From an uncultured Bacteroidales bacterium (GTDB lineage: Bacteria > Bacteroidota > Bacteroidia > Bacteroidales > UBA932), in contig ONDF01000020.1 of the NCBI GenBank assembly GCA_900316525.1, positions 1 to 48,323 on the forward strand: 48,323 bases of DNA, in the 5' to 3' direction. The notes beneath the pieces were generated by a model. The model did no database searches, was not told the origin of the DNA, and was given only the letters and a program-made list of their open reading frames with translations. The first letter of the stretch is position 1; each line of letters opens with the position of its first letter. Below are positions 8,608 through 17,000 of the stretch, piece by piece. Position numbers and translations under genes: made by a program.

Positions 8608-9456
8608 ATGAAGTTACGCGCAGAAAACCTCGTGAAGAAATACGGCGTCCGCACGGTCGTGAAGGGCGTCTCGATGGAAGTGAGCCAGGGCGAGATCGTC
8701 GGCTTCCTGGGCCCGAACGGCGCCGGCAAGACCACGAGCTTCTACATGATCACCGGCCAGATCGTCCCGAACGAGGGCCGCATCTTCATCGACGATGACG
8801 AACTGACCTGCCTGCCGATGTACAAGCGCTCCCAGAAGGGCGTCGGCTACCTGCCGCAGGAAGCCTCCGTCTTTCGCAAGATGTCGGTCGAGGACAACAT
8901 CATGTCCGTGATGGAGATGACCAAGATGACCCGCGAGGAGCGGGAGGCCCGCCTGGAGCAGCTCATCGACGAGTTCAACCTCTCCAAGGTCCGCAAGTCC
9001 CTGGGCATCCAGCTCTCCGGCGGCGAGCGCCGGCGCTGCGAGATCGCCCGCGCCCTGGCGGTGGACCCGAAGTTCATCCTCCTGGACGAACCCTTCGCCG
9101 GCGTCGACCCGATCGCCGTGGAGGACATCCAGTACATCATCGCCAAGCTCAAGTACCGCAACATCGGCGTGATCATCACGGACCATAACGTGGGCGAGAC
9201 CCTCGCCATCACCGACCGCGCCTACCTCCTGTACGAGGGCACGATCCTCCAGGAAGGCACCCCGGAAGAGCTGGCAGCCGACGAGGACGTCCGCACGAAG
9301 TACCTCGGCTCCGGCTTCCGGCTCAAGCGCTCCGTCAGCGTCGAACGCGCCCGCCGCGAAGCGGAGGCCGAAGCCGCCGCCCGCGCGGCCGCTGCCGCCC
9401 CTGTCATTCCGAGCGAACCCGAGGAATCTCCCGTGGGAGAAGCGCCCTCCGAATAG
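8608..9456 (+). CDS. lptB: LPS export ABC transporter ATPase LptB
   Basis: ATPase that powers lipopolysaccharide extraction from the inner membrane with LptF/LptG. Walker A GPNGAGKT at 35-42, signature LSGGERRR at about 136-143, Walker [14 protein letters not shown] at about 156-168 and the switch His in ITDHNVG. The core matches LptB ([22 protein letters not shown]) over about 245 residues. An extra Ala/Arg/Glu-rich tail of about 35 residues follows, and its residues 266-274 (VIPSEPEES) are encoded by one copy of the dispersed repeat. The tail is therefore probably a recent, dispensable extension. Confidence 0.94.
   Translation: MKLRAENLVKKYGVRTVVKGVSMEVSQGEIVGFLGPNGAGKTTSFYMITGQIVPNEGRIFIDDDELTCLPMYKRSQKGVGYLPQEASVFRKMSVEDNIMSVMEMTKMTREEREARLEQLIDEFNLSKVRKSLGIQLSGGERRRCEIARALAVDPKFILLDEPFAGVDPIAVEDIQYIIAKLKYRNIGVIITDHNVGETLAITDRAYLLYEGTILQEGTPEELAADEDVRTKYLGSGFRLKRSVSVERARREAEAEAAARAAAAAPVIPSEPEESPVGEAPSE
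9403..9429 (+). repeat. Single palindromic repeat copy at the 3' end of lptB
   Basis: 27 bp, GTCATTCCGAGCGAA at the left and CCCGAGGAATCT at the right. It is nearly identical to copy D in dnaX and to the copy before ribF, and is read in the same frame (VIPSE..ES). Confidence 0.8.
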
Positions 9457-9458
9457 TT

Positions 9459-9474
9459 TGGCACACCCCTTGCA
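9459..9474 (+). promoter_or_regulatory. Sigma-54 (RpoN) promoter
   Basis: TGGCAC-A-CCCC-TTGCA matches the RpoN consensus TGGCACR-N4-TTGCW, with exactly ten bases between the invariant GG (9460-9461) and GC (9472-9473). It begins one base after the lptB stop codon. Predicted transcription start is about 9485. The next genes downstream, ispH and cmk, are on the opposite strand, so this promoter serves only the short region up to the hairpin at 9521-9557. Confidence 0.75.
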
Positions 9475-9484
9475 TAATACTAAG

Positions 9485-9557
9485 CCGGTTAGTTTAAAGT
9501 TGGTTTAGTTAATAAGGTACAATAAAGGCGAGTCGCAAGACCCGCCTCTATTGTTTT
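9485..9557 (+). ncRNA. Candidate sigma-54-dependent small RNA, about 70 nt
   Basis: Lies between a consensus sigma-54 promoter and a hairpin terminator. It contains no usable ATG, so it should be non-coding. The 5' half is a U/A/G-rich single-stranded region with two near repeats (GGTTAGTTTAA at 9487-9497 and GGTTTAGTTAA at 9502-9512), which could be a seed for pairing with mRNA. The 3' half is the terminator stem with a GCAA tetraloop. The ends are inferred from the signals, not observed. Confidence 0.5.
9521..9557. terminator. Terminator hairpin downstream of lptB / ispH
   Basis: AATAAAGGCGAGTC pairs with GACCCGCCTCTATT (14 bp with two A-C mismatches) across a GCAA tetraloop, followed by GTTTT. 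It lies between converging transcripts and can end both the sigma-54 transcript and ispH. Confidence 0.65.
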
Positions 9558-9570
9558 GATGGGTTGGGGC

Positions 9571-10437
9571 TCAGAGCCCCCGCACGGCCGCCGCGACCTT
9601 CTCCAGGAGCCACTGGGGCGTGGAGGTGGCGCCGCAGACGCCCACGCGGTCGCCGTCGCGGACCCAGGCGGGGTCGATGTCGGCGGGGGCGCCGATGCGG
9701 TAGGAGCGCGGGTTCACGCGGTGGCACAGGTCGAAGAGGACGCGGCCGTTGGAGCTGGATTCGCCCGCGACGAAGAGGATGAGGTCGTGGTTGCGGGCGA
9801 AGGCCGCGAGATGCTCGTGCCGGTTCGCGACCTGCGCGCAGATGGTGTCATGGACCGTCACGCGGGAGCCGAGGGAGCGCACGCGGTCGCAGATCTCGGC
9901 ATATTCGGCCGGACTCTTGGTGGTCTGGGAGAAGATTTCGACGGGCTGGGAGAAGTCGATGCGGGGGAGCGCTTCCTCCAGCATCGCGCGGTTCTCCACG
10001 ACGATGGCGTCGCCGTCCACCTGGCCCAGCAGGCCCAGGACTTCGGCATGGCCGATCTTCCCGAAAATGAGCAGCGTTCCATGTAGCCCGTCCGCATGCA
10101 GGCGGGCGTAGGCTTCGCGGATGTGTTCCTGGAGCTTGAGCACCACCGGACAGGTACAGTCGATGACCGTGAGGCCGCGCCCGCGCGCTGCGGCGTACGT
10201 AGACGGCGGCTCGCCATGGGCCCGGATCAGGACGGTCTCGCCTTCCGGGACGTCCGGGATGGACGCGACCGTACGGAGCCCTTCCGCCCCGAGGCGGTCG
10301 AGCTCGGCTTCGTTGTGGACGATGGCGCCGAGGGAATAGAGGTGGTCGCTCTCCTGCAGGAAGCGCTCCGCTTGGGAGATGGCGCGGATGACGCCGCCGC
10401 AGAAACCGGACCGGCTGTCGGTTTCGACCTTTACCAT
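9571..10437 (-). CDS. ispH: 4-hydroxy-3-methylbut-2-enyl diphosphate reductase
   Basis: Last enzyme of the MEP isoprenoid pathway; reduces HMBPP to IPP and DMAPP with a [4Fe-4S] cluster. I start it at the ATG of MVKVETDSRSGFCGG; the frame stays open further upstream, but that part is only cmk read in another frame. Three cluster cysteines are visible: FCGGV (Cys13), DCTCPVV (about 92-98) and VCGATSTPQW near the end. Length 288 residues, normal for Bacteroidetes. The start lies inside the last seven bases of cmk, so the two are translationally coupled. Confidence 0.95.
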   Translation of the reverse strand: MVKVETDSRSGFCGGVIRAISQAERFLQESDHLYSLGAIVHNEAELDRLGAEGLRTVASIPDVPEGETVLIRAHGEPPSTYAAARGRGLTVIDCTCPVVLKLQEHIREAYARLHADGLHGTLLIFGKIGHAEVLGLLGQVDGDAIVVENRAMLEEALPRIDFSQPVEIFSQTTKSPAEYAEICDRVRSLGSRVTVHDTICAQVANRHEHLAAFARNHDLILFVAGESSSNGRVLFDLCHRVNPRSYRIGAPADIDPAWVRDGDRVGVCGATSTPQWLLEKVAAAVRGL

Positions 10438-11147
10438 GACAGGGCCGGGGCCTCGAGGATGCCGAACTTGCCCTGGATGACGCCCAGGCACCAGACGAGC
10501 TCCTCGTGCAGGGTCATGTGGGTGTTGTCCATCACATAGGCGTCCTCCGGCTGGCGGAGCGGGGAGGTTTCCCGGTGGGAGTCGATGTAGTCGCGTTCCG
10601 CGAGGTTCTTGACGATGTCCTCGAAGACGGGCGTGTCGCCCTTGGCCACCATCTCGTCGTAGCGGCGCTGCGCGCGGACCTCCGCGTCGGCCACCATGAA
10701 GACCTTGAGTTCCGCGTTCGGGAACACGGTGGTGCCGATGTCGCGGCCGTCCATGATCACGCGGCCGCCCTCGGAGAAGGCGCGGAGCCGCTTGTCCACG
10801 TAGTTCCGCACGAACGGGATGGCCGATACGGGACTCACGTGCGAGGACACCGCGAGGGTGCGGATTTCCGTCTCGATGCAACGTTCGCCGAGGTACAGGC
10901 AGGTCTTGCCGTCATCATTGCGGAAGTGCAGGTCAAGGCCCTCGATGACGGCCTGCAGGGCCGTCTCGTCGATGGCCCCGTCCTCCGCGATCATCCCGTT
11001 CTCCATGGAGAAGAGGGTGACGCCGCGGTACATCGCGCCGCTGTCCAGGTACAGGAAACCGAATTCCTTCGCGACCATCTTGGCGAAGGTGCTCTTGCCG
11101 GTGGCCGAGAAGCCGTCAACGGCGATGATGATATCAGGAACGTTCAT
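10431..11147 (-). CDS. cmk: Cytidylate kinase
   Basis: Phosphorylates CMP and dCMP to the diphosphates. P-loop GFSATGKST at residues 12-20, the CMP-recognition segment YLDSGAMYRG (about 33-42), GRVIMDGRDIGTTVFP (about 128-143) and the LID region with ERDYIDSHRETSPL. Length 238 residues, normal for the family. It overlaps ispH by seven bases. The upstream gap to the sigma-54 activator is 70 bp and divergent, with a -7-like TACATTTG (11177-11170) but no clear -33. Confidence 0.95.
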   Translation of the reverse strand: MNVPDIIIAVDGFSATGKSTFAKMVAKEFGFLYLDSGAMYRGVTLFSMENGMIAEDGAIDETALQAVIEGLDLHFRNDDGKTCLYLGERCIETEIRTLAVSSHVSPVSAIPFVRNYVDKRLRAFSEGGRVIMDGRDIGTTVFPNAELKVFMVADAEVRAQRRYDEMVAKGDTPVFEDIVKNLAERDYIDSHRETSPLRQPEDAYVMDNTHMTLHEELVWCLGVIQGKFGILEAPALSW

Positions 11148-11191
11148 AATCTTTCAAGGATCAGTCTTACAAATGTAGAAAAAAAAGTCCG

Positions 11192-11199
11192 TATATTTG
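11192..11199 (+). promoter_or_regulatory. -7 element of the sigma-54 activator gene
   Basis: TATATTTG, an exact TANNTTTG match, 18 bases upstream of the ATG. No TTG is seen at the -33 position, so this is a partial promoter call. Confidence 0.4.
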
Positions 11200-11217
11200 C
11201 ATAAATGTTTCGAGAGT

Positions 11218-12366
11218 ATGAAGATTCTGATTGTTGACGACGAACGCTCCATCCGCAACTCCCTCAAGGAGATCCTGGAGATGGAAGATTACCAGGTGGA
11301 CACGGCCGAAAACGGCGCCGACGCCTGTGAAATGGCGGAAAAGGAGAAGTACGACGCCATCTTCTGCGACATCAAGATGCCCGGCATGGACGGGACCGAA
11401 GTCCTCCAGAAGCTCATCGCCGACGGCGTCGAGACCCCCGTCGTCATGATCTCCGGCCACGCCGACATCGACACGGCCGTGGACTGCATCAAGAAGGGCG
11501 CGTTCGACTTCATCGGCAAGCCCCTGGACCTGAACCGCATCCTCATCACCATCAAGAACGCGACCGACAAGGCGAACCTCGTCACGCAGACCAAGATCCT
11601 CAAGAAGAAGGTCTACGGGCAGGAGATGGTGGGCCAGTCCGAGGGCATGCAGCACATCCGCGACATGATCGACAAGGTCGCCCCCACCGACGCCAGCGTC
11701 CTGATCACCGGCCCCAACGGCTCCGGCAAGGAACTCGTCGCCCGCAGCCTGCACCAGCTCTCGCAAAGGTCCATGATGCCGTATGTGGAAGTGAACTGCG
11801 CGGCCATCCCCTCGGAACTCATCGAAAGCGAGCTCTTCGGCCACGAGAAAGGCTCCTTCACCTCGGCCATCAAGCAGCACAAGGGCAAGTTCGAGCAGGC
11901 CGACGGCGGCACCCTCTTCCTGGACGAGATCGGCGACATGTCCCTTGCCGCGCAGGCGAAGGTCCTCCGCGTCCTGCAGGAGCGCAAGATCTCCCGCGTG
12001 GGCTCCGACAAGGACATCACCGTAAACGTCCGCGTGGTCTCCGCCACGAACAAGAACCTCGCTGAGGAAATCAAGAAGGGCACCTTCCGCGAGGACCTCT
12101 ACCACCGCCTCAGCGTCATCGTCATCAAGGTCCCCACGCTGGATGAGCGGAAGGACGACATCCCCTTGCTGATCAACCACTTCCTGGACCAGATCTGCTC
12201 CGAGACCGCGCTGCCCCGCAAGGAATTCTCCCCCGAAGCCATCGACCTCCTCGTGAAGAAATCCTGGACCGGCAACATCCGCGAACTCCGCAATGTCGTC
12301 GAGCGCCTCCTCATCCTGGGCACCAACCCCGTGAGCGTGAAGGATATCGAGGATTACGTGATCTAG
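11218..12366 (+). CDS. Sigma-54 activator: receiver plus AAA+ domains, no DNA-binding domain
   Basis: Response regulator of the NtrC/NtrX type. The start is ATG at 11218; the in-frame TTG at 11197 falls in the promoter. Receiver domain (1-120) has the acidic pair Asp7-Asp8, phosphoacceptor Asp51 and the Lys of FIGKPLD. The AAA+ domain (about 140-375) has Walker A GPNGSGKE (165-172), the sigma-54 contact loop as GSFTSA (212-217) in place of GAFTGA, Walker B TLFLDEIGD and the Arg-finger region TGNIRELRNVVERL. The protein ends at residue 382, where other NtrC proteins continue into a Fis-type helix-turn-helix. A terminator hairpin begins eight bases after the stop, so the end appears genuine. 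Similar proteins without a DNA-binding domain (FlgR, CtcC) activate from solution. Confidence 0.92.
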   Translation: MKILIVDDERSIRNSLKEILEMEDYQVDTAENGADACEMAEKEKYDAIFCDIKMPGMDGTEVLQKLIADGVETPVVMISGHADIDTAVDCIKKGAFDFIGKPLDLNRILITIKNATDKANLVTQTKILKKKVYGQEMVGQSEGMQHIRDMIDKVAPTDASVLITGPNGSGKELVARSLHQLSQRSMMPYVEVNCAAIPSELIESELFGHEKGSFTSAIKQHKGKFEQADGGTLFLDEIGDMSLAAQAKVLRVLQERKISRVGSDKDITVNVRVVSATNKNLAEEIKKGTFREDLYHRLSVIVIKVPTLDERKDDIPLLINHFLDQICSETALPRKEFSPEAIDLLVKKSWTGNIRELRNVVERLLILGTNPVSVKDIEDYVI

Positions 12367-12373
12367 ACAAAAA

Positions 12374-12405
12374 AACCGGCCCCGAAAGGGACCGGTTCTC
12401 TTTTT
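12374..12405. terminator. Bidirectional terminator between the sigma-54 activator and efp
   Basis: AACCGGCCCC pairs with GGGACCGGTT (one C-A mismatch) over a GAAA tetraloop. It is followed by CTCTTTTT on the plus strand and by TTTTTTT on the minus strand. Confidence 0.85.
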
Positions 12406-12418
12406 CTCCGGGAAGACC

Positions 12419-12988
12419 TTACTTCACGCGCTGGCCGTAGGAACGGTCGGTGGTGTTGACGGTGATGACTTCGCCGGTCTCGATGAAGAGCGGGACCATG
12501 ATCTTGGCGCCGGTCTCCAGGGTGACTTCCTTCAGGGCGGAGGTGGAGGCGGTGTTGCCCTTCACGGCGGGCTCGCTGTAGGTGACTTCGAGGGTCACGT
12601 AGGTGGGGAGCTCGCAGGTGAGGCAGCGCTCCTCGGGTTCGGTGAGGAACATCATCTCCACGCGCTGGCCTTCCTTCATCAGGTCGGCGTTCTCCACGAC
12701 GTCGTGGGGGAGGGTGATCTGCTCGTAGGTCTCTTCGTGCATGAAGTTGAAGGCCTCGCCGTCATCGTAGAGGTACTGGTAAGGACGGCGTTCGACGGTG
12801 ATGGTGTCGAGCTTGACACCGGCGGTGAAGGTGTTTTCGAGGATGCGGCCGTTTTCGAGGTTGCGGAGCTTCGTCTTGACGAAGGCGGGACCCTTGCCGG
12901 GTTTCACGTGCTGGAAATACACCACGACGCAGGGTTTGCCGTTGAACATGATGTACATTCCGTTCTTGAGGTCAGCTGTTGTTGCCAT
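12419..12988 (-). CDS. efp: Translation elongation factor P
   Basis: Relieves ribosome stalling at polyproline stretches. 189 residues with the three beta-barrel domains of EF-P. The tip loop is KPGKGPA with the conserved Lys at position 32, the residue that is modified in many bacteria. The C-terminal segment ending in NTTDRSYGQRVK is typical. A good promoter lies upstream at 13058-13027. The 3' end shares a terminator with the convergent sigma-54 activator gene. Confidence 0.97.
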   Translation of the reverse strand: MATTADLKNGMYIMFNGKPCVVVYFQHVKPGKGPAFVKTKLRNLENGRILENTFTAGVKLDTITVERRPYQYLYDDGEAFNFMHEETYEQITLPHDVVENADLMKEGQRVEMMFLTEPEERCLTCELPTYVTLEVTYSEPAVKGNTASTSALKEVTLETGAKIMVPLFIETGEVITVNTTDRSYGQRVK

Positions 12989-13026
12989 AAAAATATGAAT
13001 TAATCGTTATTTCGCGGTTCAGCACG

Positions 13027-13058
13027 CAAAATTAACGATTTGCCTGATTTTATGCAAA
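13027..13058 (-). promoter_or_regulatory. Bacteroidetes-type promoter for efp
   Basis: Minus strand TTTG (13058-13055), 20 nt spacer, TAATTTTG (13034-13027). Both boxes match consensus. The leader to the efp ATG is about 33 nt and AT-rich, without a Shine-Dalgarno motif. Confidence 0.65.
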
Positions 13059-13063
13059 TTTAG

Positions 13064-13477
13064 TTAATAGACCGCGGTCTGGCGGTCGATCTTGAACTGC
13101 TGGATCTGGTACGTGCCGTCGGCCTTGGAGGAGACGAAGATGGTCACGACGAAGACTTCGCCGCCGGCGTTCAGCTGGCCCAGGGCGTACTTCATGTTGG
13201 AACGGGAGGCCTTGTGGGAGATGTCGAAGGAACGGGGCGTATACGCGTCGAAGAAGGTCTTGACGATCTGGCGGGCCTGGGTCTTGGAGCAGTTGCGGGT
13301 GGAGGAGATGATGGAGACTTCCAGGTTGTCGGCGAACCAGGCGGAGAGGCTGGAGGCATCCCCCTGGGCAATGTATTTGCCGATGGGGACGAAGACGTCA
13401 TAGCCTTTGTCCTGGGCGGAGAGCCCCGTAACGGTAAGCAGCAGGAGCGCTGCAAGCGTTGTAATCAACCGTTTCAT
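13064..13477 (-). CDS. Secreted DUF4783-type protein
   Basis: 137 residues counted from the ATG at 13477 (MKRLITTLAALLLLTVTGLSAQ), which gives a clean signal peptide with cleavage after SAQ. The frame extends upstream but overlaps rlmH and is not credible there. The mature part (about 115 residues; GDASSLSAWFADNLEVSI, IVKTFFDAYTPRSFDI, GEVFVVTIFVSSKADGTYQIQQFKI) looks like the NTF2-like DUF4783 family found in Bacteroidetes. No catalytic residues are known. It is divergent from rlmH. Confidence 0.8.
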   Translation of the reverse strand: MKRLITTLAALLLLTVTGLSAQDKGYDVFVPIGKYIAQGDASSLSAWFADNLEVSIISSTRNCSKTQARQIVKTFFDAYTPRSFDISHKASRSNMKYALGQLNAGGEVFVVTIFVSSKADGTYQIQQFKIDRQTAVY

Positions 13478-13490
13478 CGGTGCATATTGC

Positions 13491-13521
13491 TTGCAAATAC
13501 CGAGCCGAAAACGTATCTTTG
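13491..13521 (+). promoter_or_regulatory. Bacteroidetes-type promoter for rlmH
   Basis: TTG (13491-13493), 20 nt spacer, TATCTTTG (13514-13521). The -7 box ends seven bases before the ATG, so the mRNA would have almost no leader. Confidence 0.6.
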
Positions 13522-13528
13522 CGAAAGA

Positions 13529-14002
13529 ATGGACGTCAAACTCGTGACAGTCGGCCGGACCGACGTGCAGTGGGTGAAAGACGGCCTGGATCTCTATGTG
13601 TCCAGGCTGAAGCACTATGTGCCCTTCTCGGTCGTCGAGATCCCCCAGCTGAAGAACGTGTCGGCCTTCTCCCAGGAACAGATCAAGGAGAAGGAAGGGG
13701 AGTTGATCCTGAAGCAGGTAGCCCCTGGCGACGCCGTCGTCCTGCTGGACGAGCGCGGCAAGGAGTACCGGTCCGTCGAATGGGCGGAATGGATCCGGCA
13801 GCGGCTCGCCCGGGGCGGGAAGTCGCTGGTCTTCGTCATCGGCGGCGCCTACGGCTTTTCCCGCAAGGTCTATGACCGGGCCGAAGGCCTCGTGTCCCTG
13901 TCCCGGATGACGTTCTCCCACCAGATGGTGAGAACGATTTTTGCAGAGCAGCTGTACCGGGCTTTCACCATCATCAAGGGAGAGCCCTATCACCATGAGT
14001 AA
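13529..14002 (+). CDS. rlmH: 23S rRNA pseudouridine1915 N3-methyltransferase
   Basis: SPOUT-class enzyme that methylates pseudouridine 1915 in helix 69 of 23S rRNA. 157 residues from ATG at 13529 (MDVKLVTVGRTD). Family marks are VVLLDERGKEYRSVEWAEW, the SAM-binding knot VFVIGGAYGFS and the C-terminal SLSRMTFSHQMVRTIFAEQLYRAF. The last eight bases overlap the start of the sensor kinase gene, so the two are probably co-transcribed. Confidence 0.96.
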   Translation: MDVKLVTVGRTDVQWVKDGLDLYVSRLKHYVPFSVVEIPQLKNVSAFSQEQIKEKEGELILKQVAPGDAVVLLDERGKEYRSVEWAEWIRQRLARGGKSLVFVIGGAYGFSRKVYDRAEGLVSLSRMTFSHQMVRTIFAEQLYRAFTIIKGEPYHHE

Positions 14003-17000
14003 GATCCTCCGCATACGGTTCTGGGCGGGGGTGGCGGTCCTTTCCGTCGCCCTGGCGCTGCTGGCGGCCTCCCTGCTGGCGAACCAGTCGCACCCGGACA
14101 CGGAGTCCACGGCCCGCGACCTCGGCCGCCGGGTGGAGAAGCGGCTCGCGCTGCTGGACGACTATGCCCGGCAGGCCCTGGACGCCGACCCGGACGCCTG
14201 GCTCCGCCTGGAAGGCCTGCCGGAGGACATGGTCGTGTACCGGTACCGCGAGGATACCCTCCAGTCCTGGGCCCACCAGTTCCCGCTCAGGAACGACGAC
14301 ATCCGCTCCCGGACCCTCATCCAGCGGCTGGGCGACGGCCGGAGCAACGCGGCCTCGCCGCTCGCCGCGCTTTCATCGGCCGTGACCTATGTCAATTACG
14401 GCCCGAAATGGTTCCTGGCCCGGTCGATAGAGGAAGGGGACTTGACCGTCATCGTGGGCCTGGAAGTGGTCAATGAGCTGAAATCCAGCCCCTTCAACGG
14501 GGTGAACCCGCGCTTCCGCCTGGGCGACCGCTATTCCATCCAGCCGCTCACGGGCAGCGTGGGCGTTCCCGTGGTGGCGAACGGCACGCCCGTGTTCAAG
14601 ATCGCGGCGGAGACGGTCTCCGAGCCGGAACGGCTGAATGTGTTCCTGTTCTGGCTGTCCATCATCCTGTTCCTCTTCGGGACGGTCTTCCTTCTGCGCG
14701 TGAGACCCACGGTGCCCGTGGCGCTCGCGGCGGGACTCGTCCAGACGGGGTTTATCGGCGGCGTCTACCTGTACGGCCGGCAGCTCGGCCAGGCCTCGCA
14801 GCTGTTCTCTCCGCTGCTGTATGCCGACGGCCCCTTCTTCTATTCCCTCGGGGCGGTCGTCCTGGTGAACCTGCTCATCACCACCTTGGCCATCTCGCTG
14901 TATTCCATCCGGCGGACCCTGCTGCGCCGGTTCCGCCGGAAAGAATCGCGCCTGCGCGACGTCCTTGCGGTCGTCGCGGTGGTGGCCGTCATCGTCGCCA
15001 TCTGCCTGTACATCCACGCGGCCTTTAAGAGCATCGTCTTTAATTCCGGCATCTGCCTGGAGCTCTATAAAGTCAATCTGATCGACGGATATACCGCCGT
15101 CGTCTACCTGTCCTTCCTGGCGCTGACGCTGACCATTCCGCTCCTGGTCGAACTGCTTTCCCCGCTTCTGCGGCGTCTGGCAGGGTTCCGCTACAACATG
15201 TTCTCGCGGACCGGCCGGCTGGTGTTCGCCGTCGTCGCCGGCGCCTATTTCGCGATTGCATCCTCCCTGTTCGGCTTCCAGAAGGAGAAGAACCGGGTGG
15301 AGGTGTGGGCGAACCGCCTCGCGATGGACCGGGACATCGGCCTGGAACTCCAGCTGCGAGCCGCGGAAAGCGCCATCGCGGGCGACTCCGTGATCGGCGC
15401 GCTCTCCCTGCTGGACAACAGCCACGAGATGATCAGGGGCCGCCTGGTGAACTCCTACCTGTCCCGGATTTCCCAGGATTACGACATCTCCGTCGTCAAC
15501 GTCACCCCTTCGCTCGCGGCGGACTTCCTGTTCAACATGCGGATCCGGAGCGGGGTGCGCCTCGCGGACAATTCGTACTTCTTCTACAGCACCGGCGCGA
15601 ACAGCCGGGCGCAGTATTCGGGCCTGTTCACCTACTACAACGCCGATTACGGTTCGTCCTCGATCCTGGTGCTGGTGGAATCCAAGTCCAACCGCGAGGA
15701 CCGGGGCTACCTGAGCCTCCTGGGCCTGTCCGAGCCGGGCCGCGTCTCCATGCCGCCGTACTATTCCTACGCCCGGTACGTGGACGAGCACCTGGTGCTG
15801 TACAAGGGCGATTTCCCGTATGCGACCGTGATTTCCGACCGTTTCCGCCAGATCGTCGGGTCGATCGGGGAGGGAAGCGTCGTCCTGGACGGTTACATGC
15901 ATTTCGTGCAGAAGGTGTCGGATGACGAGCTGGTGGTGATCTCCCGCGAGAAGACGGAAATCCTCAACTACATCGTGGAAGCCGTCCTGTTCGGGATCGT
16001 CGCCTACCTGCTGCTCACCCTGCTGGGCTTCCGCCCGCGTCGCAATCGGTCCGGCGAGCGGAACTACTACCGCACCCGTATCAATGTGGTGCTGTACATG
16101 TCCCTGATCCTCACCCTCGTGGCGATGGCGGCGTTCAGCGTGTACTTCGTGTACCGCAGGAACAATGCGGACCTCCAGAGCATCATGACCTCCCGCATCA
16201 CCACGCTCCAGTCCATGCTGCAGGGCGGGCTGCGCGGGGCGGTGACCGAGGACGACCTCCGCTCGCAGGCGGCGAGGAGCGCCGTGGAGATCGCCGGCAA
16301 CGACCTCAAGTGCGACATCACCCTGTTCACGCCGGACGGCCGCATGGTCCTGTCCACCACCCCGGAAATCTATGACCGGATGGTGGCCGGCTGCCGGATC
16401 GCGGAGGGGGCGTACTACAGCATCGTCCTCCAGCACCGGCGGTTCAGCATCGAGGCGGAACGGTGGGGCAACCGCCGTTTCTTCGCCCTCTATGCCCCTA
16501 TCCTCAACGCGAACGGCGACATGGTCGCCATCGCTTCCTCCCCATATACCGACCAGAGCTACGATTTCGAGAACGAGGCCCTCGTGCACATCGCCTCCAT
16601 CATCACGGTCTTCCTCCTCCTGCTGATGATCGCCCGCGTGGTCACGGTGGCGGTCATCGGCCGTATGTTCCGTCCGCTCAGCGAGATGGGCCGGAAGATG
16701 AAGGTCTCCGACGTGGACCACCTCGAATACATCATCTACGACCAGGAGGACGAACTGACCTCCCTCGTGCGGGCCTACAACCTGATGGTCCACGACCTGT
16801 CGGATTCCACCCGGCAGCTGGCCCAGGCCGAGCGCGACAAGGCCTGGAGCGAGATGGCCCGCCAGGTGGCCCACGAGATCAAGAACCCGCTCACCCCGAT
16901 CAAGCTCCAGCTCCAGATGCTCATCCGCATGAAGCAGGCCGGCCGTCCGGGCTGGGAGGACAAGTTCGAGGAGGTCTCCGCGACCGTCCTCGAGCACATC

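Noticed and set aside
10438..10881. N-terminal extension of IspH by 148 codons
   Set aside because: The extension is cmk in another frame; IspH normally starts close to the first cluster cysteine.
13478..14110. N-terminal extension of the DUF4783 protein
   Set aside because: Antisense to rlmH and without protein-like composition; the ATG at 13477 starts a signal peptide.
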